A stretch of 7,132 nucleotides of DNA from Pseudomonadota bacterium. Lineage in GTDB: Bacteria; Desulfobacterota; Desulfobacteria; Desulfobacterales; C00003060. The stretch is taken from contig JADFWI010000486.1 in NCBI GenBank assembly GCA_015222985.1, forward strand, positions 1-7,132, written 5' to 3'. The notes below the pieces were generated by a model. That model was not told where the DNA came from. It saw only the letters and a list, made by a program, of their open reading frames with translations, and ran no database searches. Numbering within the stretch: the stretch's first letter is position 1; every line of letters begins with the position of its first letter. The translations under genes were made by a program, and so were the position numbers. Of the stretch, positions 1 to 4,316 are shown piece after piece.

Positions 1-1
1 G

Positions 2-52
2 CTTGACCGGGGAATCCAGAAAAAGAACTGGATGCCGGATCAAGTCCGGCAT
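2..52. repeat. Dispersed-type palindromic repeat
   Basis: An 8-bp perfect inverted repeat, ATGCCGGA (32-39) and TCCGGCAT (45-52), encloses the loop TCAAG. An additional arm CTTGACCGG (2-10) is an imperfect complement of CCGGATCAAG (35-44), so alternative pairings exist. Elements of this style, followed by ATGACA, are common as scattered intergenic repeats in deltaproteobacterial genomes; that family assignment is from memory. It is non-coding and no gene was found around it. The left edge of the window may cut the element. Confidence 0.5.
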
Positions 53-100
53 GACAGTAATTGTAAACCCATCGTTGAGACACTACGCTAGCACAACAAA

Positions 101-134
101 ATCCCCCCGGCCCCCCTTTAGAAAAGGGGGGAGA
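101..134. repeat. C-run/G-run inverted repeat after lipB, possible terminator
   Basis: CCCCCCTTT (111-119) pairs perfectly with AAAGGGGGG (123-131) around a 3-nt loop, with another C-run just before it (103-108). On the minus strand the hairpin starts about 10 nt after the lipB stop codon and would form a strong GC stem. The following minus-strand bases are a second G-run and then ATTTTG, so there is only a short T-tract and it is not directly against the stem. It could end the gcv-lipB transcript, but the same pattern also occurs as a scattered intergenic repeat in many bacteria. Terminator function is inferred from position only. Confidence 0.5.
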
Positions 135-141
135 ATTGTCC

Positions 142-816
142 TTAAGTTAATGACATTGAATCTGCAGTAACAAGTTCGACTCCAAAAACGGCTTCGAAGT
201 GACCTTTTATGGTTGTCCGTACTTGACTCATGGGTATTCTGGACGAAAGCTCGCGCTCCATAGATGTCACCCCTACTCCCTGAAGACCGCAGGGGTTGAT
301 CCATCTGAAAGGCTTCAGCGAAAGATTGACGTTTAAGGCAAGACCATGAAAGGATATTCCGTGGCGAATAGCTATGCCAATGCTCCCCAGCTTATTGCCG
401 TCAACCCAGACCCCTGCGTTCATGGGGTTTCTTTCGGCCTTGATCCCCCAATTGTCAGCAGTGCGAATCATCACTTCTTCGAGATTCCCGACATAATCAG
501 TCACCGCTATGTTGAGCGCACGAAGATCAACGACTGGGTACATGATGAGCTGTCCGGGGCCGTGAAAAGTAATGCGGCCCCCGCGCTCCACTTGAATCAC
601 GGGAATTCCAGCTTTCTTCAAGAAATTCTGTGACACTGTAAGGTCGTTCAACCCGCCCCTGCGCCCCACGGTAAACACAGCGGGGTGTTCCATCATTAAG
701 ACAACATCTGTGGCAACACGGTTCTCATGTCTTGCAGACACAAGATGCGTTTGCAGATCCCAGGCGTCTTTGTAACCCACTGTAGAAAGCTCAACATAAA
801 GCCATTTGTTGTTCAA
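142..816 (-). CDS. lipB: Octanoyl-[ACP]:protein N-octanoyltransferase LipB
   Basis: LipB transfers octanoate from acyl carrier protein to the lipoyl-domain lysine of proteins such as GcvH, the first step of cytosolic lipoate assembly; LipA then inserts sulfur. The 224-residue product has the usual family length and motifs: RGGRITFHGPGQ at residues 78-89, the catalytic lysine in GNKLGSIGIA (Lys142), FHGLALN near 157-163, and the acyl-accepting cysteine in NPCG (Cys176). The start is TTG at 816-814. An in-frame stop lies two codons upstream, and family alignment needs sequence from about residue 5 (WLYVEL), so no later start fits well. No clear Shine-Dalgarno sequence precedes this TTG. It does overlap the stop of an upstream mini-ORF in TTGA geometry, which suggests translational coupling. 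It is the last gene of the leftward gcvH-gcvPA-gcvPB-lipB unit, so its likely client is the GcvH encoded in the same transcript. Confidence 0.93.
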   Translation of the reverse strand: MNNKWLYVELSTVGYKDAWDLQTHLVSARHENRVATDVVLMMEHPAVFTVGRRGGLNDLTVSQNFLKKAGIPVIQVERGGRITFHGPGQLIMYPVVDLRALNIAVTDYVGNLEEVMIRTADNWGIKAERNPMNAGVWVDGNKLGSIGIAIRHGISFHGLALNVNLSLKPFRWINPCGLQGVGVTSMERELSSRIPMSQVRTTIKGHFEAVFGVELVTADSMSLT

Positions 817-878
817 CGTTCAAACCCGTGCGTTTCGTAGAAGAACCGACAGCCATCTACTGTTGCAAAGTGCGGCAT
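813..878 (-). pseudogene. 21-codon ORF, probable remnant of an alpha/beta-hydrolase 5' end
   Basis: In the 69-nt gap between gcvPB and lipB an ATG at 878-876 opens a 21-codon frame ending in TGA at 815-813. It starts 7 nt after the gcvPB stop, and its stop overlaps the lipB TTG start (TTGA). The peptide begins MPHFATVDGCRFFYETHG, which closely resembles the first strand and turn of alpha/beta-hydrolase-fold proteins (typically MP-x-A-x-V-D/N-G-x-R-L-x-Y-E-x-x-G), just before the part where their oxyanion-loop HG motif would follow. No hydrolase sequence continues; lipB begins instead. The simplest reading is that a full hydrolase gene once stood here and an internal deletion left only its start, still able to couple lipB translation to gcvPB. 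It could also be chance, or a real leader peptide. The resemblance is judged by eye over only 21 residues. Confidence 0.45.
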
Positions 879-885
879 GGCGCCC

Positions 886-2343
886 TTACCCCGCAAGGCA
901 TGGCTTGCGGGCTGCTGTTGTTTCGTCCAGCCTTCTTACCTTGCAGCGCTGTGGCGCATCACGGAGCAGGTCCGGATCTCTGCCGGCCTCATTTGCGATC
1001 GCTTTGAAGGCCTCGATAAACTGATCGATATCCTCTTTGGACTCCGTCTCCGTGGGTTCAATCATGATGGACCCATGCACGACCAGCGGAAAATAGACTG
1101 TCGGAGGATGAAAGCCGTAATCCATCAGGCGTTTGGCCATATCGATAGTGGCAATTTTGTGCGCCGTTTGATTCTCGTCTGAAAAGACGCACTCATGCAT
1201 GCACGGCCTGTCATAGGCAAGATGCAACGTTCCTTTCAGTCGTTCTTTGATATAGTTGGCGTTGAGAACGGCAAGCTGGCTGGCCTTTTTCAGGTTCTTC
1301 GGCCCCATGCTCCGAATATAGCTGTATGCCTTGATCATGACACCAACATTTCCGTGAAAGGCCTGCATCCTGCCGACCGATTCAGGAAAGTCTTCCGAGA
1401 GCCCGTATATTCCGTTTTCCTCCATCACGCAGGGAACGGGCAGAAATGGCTCAAGCTCCTTTTTGACACAGACCGGTCCCGAACCCGGGCCTCCTCCTCC
1501 ATGGGGCGTTGAAAAAGTCTTGTGCAGATTCAGGTGGATGATGTCCACGCCGATCTCGCCCATTCTTGTTACACCCATGACAGCATTCATGTTGGCCCCG
1601 TCACAATAGACAATCCCGCCTTTAGCGTGGACTATTTCAGCTATTTTATGGATGTTTTCTTCGTATAGGCCAAGGGTATTCGGGTTAGTCACCATGATAC
1701 CGGCAGTGTTCTCATCCATGACCTCGGCAATGGTCTCTACAGAAAGGATTCCCTGATCGTTGGATTTGACGGGTACGGGACTATAACCGCACAGCGCCGC
1801 AGAGGCAGGGTTTGTGCCGTGGGCGGTATCCGGGACAATAATCTTAGAGCGTCGCTCACCCCGGCTTTTGTGAAACGCATACATAAGAAGCATTCCAGCG
1901 AGCTCTCCATGGGCGCCTGCTGCAGGTTGAAGCGTGGTGGCATCCATTCCGGTGATCTCAGCAAGATATTGCTGGAGTTCGAACATCATCCGGAGCACGC
2001 CTTGAGAAAGCGCCGCAGGAAGCAAGGGATGTGCACCCGCAAATCCTGGAAGGTTCGCCTGTTTCTCATTAGTCTTCGGGCTGTATTTCATGGTGCATGA
2101 ACCCAGAGGGTACATGCCGGTATCTACTCCAAAATTCCATTGTGACAGCCTTGTATAGTGGCGCACCACGTCAATTTCGCTCAAATCCGGGAGGTCAGGG
2201 CCTTCGCATGTAAGTCCCTGGCCGAGAGGGGAGGACTCCACATCACGTCGCGGAAGGGAGAATCCGCTTCGGCCCTTCTTTCCCTTTTCCCAGAGCAGTG
2301 GTTCGTTCAGTATGAGACCGTTAGTTCCCAGAAATTCCTTCAT
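886..2343 (-). CDS. gcvPB: Glycine dehydrogenase (decarboxylating) subunit 2, P-protein C-terminal half
   Basis: This is the PLP-carrying subunit of the split P-protein, which decarboxylates glycine and passes the aminomethyl group to lipoyl-GcvH. The 485-residue product has the family landmarks in order: YPLGSCTMKYSPK (78-90), QPAAGAHGELAG (139-150), DTAHGTNPASA (172-182), YCDGANMNA (246-254), the PLP lysine in NLHKTF (Lys275) followed by the glycine-rich TPHGGGGPG, and the C-terminal RRLDETTAARKP. An upstream in-frame ATG at 2403 would add 20 residues unrelated to the family. The ATG at 2343-2341 is preferred because GGGAGG lies 7 nt ahead of it and MKEFLGTNGLILNEPLLWE is the normal N-terminus. 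The start overlaps the gcvPA stop (ATGA), indicating translational coupling and equal production of the two subunits. It should assemble with GcvPA as an alpha2beta2-type enzyme in the cytoplasm. Confidence 0.97.
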   Translation of the reverse strand: MKEFLGTNGLILNEPLLWEKGKKGRSGFSLPRRDVESSPLGQGLTCEGPDLPDLSEIDVVRHYTRLSQWNFGVDTGMYPLGSCTMKYSPKTNEKQANLPGFAGAHPLLPAALSQGVLRMMFELQQYLAEITGMDATTLQPAAGAHGELAGMLLMYAFHKSRGERRSKIIVPDTAHGTNPASAALCGYSPVPVKSNDQGILSVETIAEVMDENTAGIMVTNPNTLGLYEENIHKIAEIVHAKGGIVYCDGANMNAVMGVTRMGEIGVDIIHLNLHKTFSTPHGGGGPGSGPVCVKKELEPFLPVPCVMEENGIYGLSEDFPESVGRMQAFHGNVGVMIKAYSYIRSMGPKNLKKASQLAVLNANYIKERLKGTLHLAYDRPCMHECVFSDENQTAHKIATIDMAKRLMDYGFHPPTVYFPLVVHGSIMIEPTETESKEDIDQFIEAFKAIANEAGRDPDLLRDAPQRCKVRRLDETTAARKPCLAG

Positions 2344-3671
2344 GATGTAACCTCCCTTACAAAGGCATCCATGTCCTCCTTGGATCTGGTTTCCGTGACA
2401 CACAACAGGTAATGGTTGGCAAGTTCAGGGTAATACGGAGCCAGGGGGAGGCCTGCTACGATTTTCTTTTCCAGAAGGCGTTCATGGGTAGTCTGAAAGC
2501 CCGTGGGAAATTCCACAACAAACTCGTTGAATGTGGGGCTGTCAAAGGTTATCGCGAGACCGGCGCTTTTCAGTTCTTTCTTGAGATATTCGGCCTTGTC
2601 ATGGTTGAGACGGGCAAGCTCCCTGATCCCCGTACCCCCCACAGAGGCCATATACATTGCCGCAGCCAGGGCACAGAGACTGTTGTTCGTGCAGATATTG
2701 GAGGTCGCTTTTTCCCGGCGAATATGCTGCTCTCTCGTGGCAAGCGTGAGCACAAAGCCTCTTTTTCCGTCCAGGTCTTTAGTCTGGCCCACAAGGCGGC
2801 CAGGCAGGCTTCGCATGTATTTTTTTCTGCTTGCCAGCATGCCGAGCGCCGGGCCTCCAAAGGTTTGTGGAATACCCATGCTTTGGCCTTCCCCGCATGC
2901 AATGTCGGCTCCTTGACTCCCGGGGCTCTTTAGAAGTCCGTACGAAAGGGCTTCCGTAAATGAAGCGACAAAAAGAGCTTGCCTATCATGAGCTTTTTCT
3001 CCAACGGCTTGAAAGTTCTCAATACATCCAAAAAAATTGGGCGACTGCACTGCGACCCCCGCAAGATCTTCCACGTTATCAAGGTCAGTGAGATCGGTCA
3101 CACCGTTTTCGAGATAGCCAAGTTCGACAACTTCGTAACCGGTAGGCTCAAAATAGGTATGGACCACACGACGATAAAGGGGGTGAATCAGACTTGAGAC
3201 AGCAACTCGTTTTCGCTTGGTCACACGAATGGCTATGAGGAGTGATTCGGCCAGGGCCGTGGCGCCATCGTAATGAGATGCCGTGGCTATCTCCATGCCT
3301 AAAAGGCGGGCAGTCAGCGTTTGATACTCATAGATGGCCTGAAGTGTTCCCTGGCTCATCTCCGGCTGGTACGGAGTGTAAGAGGTGACAAACTCGGACC
3401 GGCCCAAGAGATAGGATACAGAGGCAGGCACGAAATGTTCATAACTGCCTGCTCCCATAAACACCTTGTATTCCGGGGAGACGGCCATCTTGTTGGCCAA
3501 AGCCTGCATGTGGGCGTTTAGGTCCCATTCGGTCAACGACTCCGGCAAATCGAGATCAGCGGAAAAACGGCACTCCTCGGGGACTGTCGAAAAGAGAGAG
3601 TCAAGGTCGTCAACACCCACAGCTTCAAGCATTGAAGCAATCTCTTCACTGGTATGTGGAAGATAACGCAT
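2340..3671 (-). CDS. gcvPA: Glycine dehydrogenase (decarboxylating) subunit 1, P-protein N-terminal half
   Basis: This is the partner of GcvPB in the two-subunit glycine decarboxylase; it has the aminotransferase-like fold but no PLP lysine of its own and helps build the active site. The 443 residues match the usual GcvPA length. Clear family blocks are GAGSYEHFVP (73-82), TPYQPEMSQGTLQAIYEYQT (99-118), SHYDGATALAE (132-142), GRLVGQTKDLDGKRGFVLTL (291-310) and TREQHIRREKATSNICTNN (312-330). The ATG at 3671-3669 directly abuts the gcvH stop TAG, and its ribosome-binding site AGGAG lies inside the 3' end of gcvH, 8 nt away. It overlaps the gcvPB start by 4 nt. The order H-PA-PB, without gcvT in the same unit, is explained by gcvT sitting divergently as part of a fusion gene. 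Confidence 0.97.
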   Translation of the reverse strand: MRYLPHTSEEIASMLEAVGVDDLDSLFSTVPEECRFSADLDLPESLTEWDLNAHMQALANKMAVSPEYKVFMGAGSYEHFVPASVSYLLGRSEFVTSYTPYQPEMSQGTLQAIYEYQTLTARLLGMEIATASHYDGATALAESLLIAIRVTKRKRVAVSSLIHPLYRRVVHTYFEPTGYEVVELGYLENGVTDLTDLDNVEDLAGVAVQSPNFFGCIENFQAVGEKAHDRQALFVASFTEALSYGLLKSPGSQGADIACGEGQSMGIPQTFGGPALGMLASRKKYMRSLPGRLVGQTKDLDGKRGFVLTLATREQHIRREKATSNICTNNSLCALAAAMYMASVGGTGIRELARLNHDKAEYLKKELKSAGLAITFDSPTFNEFVVEFPTGFQTTHERLLEKKIVAGLPLAPYYPELANHYLLCVTETRSKEDMDAFVREVTS

Positions 3672-4076
3672 CTACTCAGCTCCTTTCAGCTTTTCCAGGC
3701 ACTTAACATTAGTCATGAGTGTATCCATCTCAGATAGCTCGGCCGGATCGAGCTCGGCCATCCATCCGTCGCCGTAAGGGCTTTTGTTCAGGAGTTCAGG
3801 CGCTTCTTCAAGGGCTGTGTTTACAGCAATGATTTTTCCTCCCACCGGCAGATAACATTCGCAAACTGCTTTCACGGATTCCACGGTTGCAAACACTTCC
3901 CCTTTTTTGAAGCTATCGCCCTCCTGTGGAAGTTCTACGAAAACAATATCTCCGAGCTGATCCTGGGCATAGTCGTCAAGACCGACCCGAACCTTATCGC
4001 CTTCAAGCCTGGCCCATTCATGATCATCTGCATAGCGCGCATCATCGGGCATATTCAGTTCATTGATTTCTTTCAT
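3672..4076 (-). CDS. gcvH: Glycine cleavage system H-protein (lipoyl carrier)
   Basis: GcvH is the small shuttle protein whose lipoyl arm carries the aminomethyl group from P- to T-protein and is then reoxidised by L-protein. The 134-residue product has the family core RYADDHEW (14-21), VGLDDYAQDQLGDIVFVELP (31-50), the lipoylation motif VESVKA with Lys69, and PELLNKSPYGDGWM toward the C-terminus. An ATG at 4082 lies only 1 nt from the strong AAGGAGG (complement of 4084-4090), whereas the ATG at 4076 has ideal 7-nt spacing, so 4076 is chosen. Unusual: two cysteines (Cys72 and Cys74, in KAVCECYLP) follow the lipoyl lysine, where many homologues have small or polar residues. It is the first gene of the leftward unit. 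Gene context supports a genuine GCS H-protein rather than a lipoate-binding protein of the sulfur-oxidising sHdr type. Confidence 0.96.
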   Translation of the reverse strand: MKEINELNMPDDARYADDHEWARLEGDKVRVGLDDYAQDQLGDIVFVELPQEGDSFKKGEVFATVESVKAVCECYLPVGGKIIAVNTALEEAPELLNKSPYGDGWMAELDPAELSEMDTLMTNVKCLEKLKGAE

Positions 4077-4083
4077 GACCATT

Positions 4084-4090
4084 CCTCCTT
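4084..4090 (-). promoter_or_regulatory. Shine-Dalgarno of gcvH
   Basis: On the minus strand AAGGAGG stands 7 nt before the ATG at 4076 but only 1 nt before the ATG at 4082. This decides the start and makes GcvH 134 rather than 136 residues. Confidence 0.75.
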
Positions 4091-4152
4091 TTTCGCGTCA
4101 TTTTTTCACAAACAAATCCAGGAAGGCACGTAACGGACAAAAGATGCCGGAA

Positions 4153-4179
4153 ATTATCACATCACGGCCATGAATGCAA
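4153..4179 (-). promoter_or_regulatory. Putative sigma-70-type promoter for gcvH-gcvPA-gcvPB-lipB
   Basis: On the minus strand TTGCAT (complement of 4174-4179) is followed after 15 nt by GATAAT (complement of 4153-4158). The -10 hexamer is preceded by TGT, giving an extended -10 (TGtGATAAT), which can offset the short spacer. It would start transcription roughly 65-70 nt before the gcvH start codon. Identified by eye only. Confidence 0.4.
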
Positions 4180-4198
4180 ATAGGGACTCAATCTCCGG

Positions 4199-4225
4199 TT
4201 GACCGAACCACTTGAGCCTGATAAT
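4199..4225 (+). promoter_or_regulatory. Putative sigma-70-type promoter for gcvT-glyA
   Basis: TTGACC (4199-4204) is followed after 15 nt by GATAAT (4220-4225); TAATAT at 4223-4228 gives an alternative -10 with an 18-nt spacer. The -35 lies in small inverted repeats: CGGT-TG-ACCG (4196-4205), flanked by CTCAA (4187-4191) and TTGAG (4212-4216). A regulator could bind here, but no operator can be named. Transcription from it would put the whole 75-bp repeat in the 5' leader of the fusion gene. No glycine-riboswitch signature was recognised between the divergent genes. Confidence 0.4.
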
Positions 4226-4228
4226 ATT

Positions 4229-4303
4229 GTAACTGTTCACGGTTACAAAAAAATGAACATCGAACATCGAACGTCCAACATCGAATGTTGAATGGGAAAA
4301 GAT
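4229..4303 (+). repeat. 75-bp dispersed repeat, copy 1 (leader of gcvT-glyA)
   Basis: This copy matches 7051-7125 at 74 of 75 positions in the same orientation, the only difference being T4234 versus C7056. The element has three parts: a hairpin built from GTAAC-T/C-G and CGGTTAC with loop TTCA, a run of seven A, and a tail of heptads (AACATCG, AACATCG, AACGTCC, AACATCG, AATGTTG). The tail contains the inverted repeat CAACAT-CGA-ATGTTG (4276-4290). In this copy the hairpin has a T-G wobble where copy 2 has a perfect C-G pair. It ends directly before the ribosome-binding site of the fusion gene. Heptad repeats of this style are known as scattered elements in several bacterial phyla (from memory). 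Confidence 0.9.
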
Positions 4304-4309
4304 AAGGAG
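4304..4309 (+). promoter_or_regulatory. Shine-Dalgarno of gcvT-glyA
   Basis: AAGGAG lies 7 nt before the ATG at 4317 and only 4 nt before an in-frame TTG at 4314, favouring the ATG. It begins at the first base after the 75-bp repeat match ends, so the repeat stops exactly at the translation signal. Confidence 0.75.
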
Positions 4310-4316
4310 AGAATTG

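Noticed and set aside
808..830. GAACGTTGAACAAC near the lipB start as a fragment of the 75-bp repeat
   Set aside because: Similarity to the heptad pattern is short and imperfect, and chance cannot be excluded. It would fit a repeat-mediated deletion of the hydrolase gene but is too weak to claim.
2344..2403. Upstream ATG giving a 20-residue longer GcvPB
   Set aside because: The extension overlaps the gcvPA 3' end and has no family similarity; the ATG at 2343 has a proper GGGAGG at 7 nt.
4253..4291. 12-codon ORF (MNIEHRTSNIEC) inside repeat copy 1
   Set aside because: Its composition follows directly from the heptad repeat; such peptides are typical annotation artefacts. Kept only as a possible upstream ORF in the findings.
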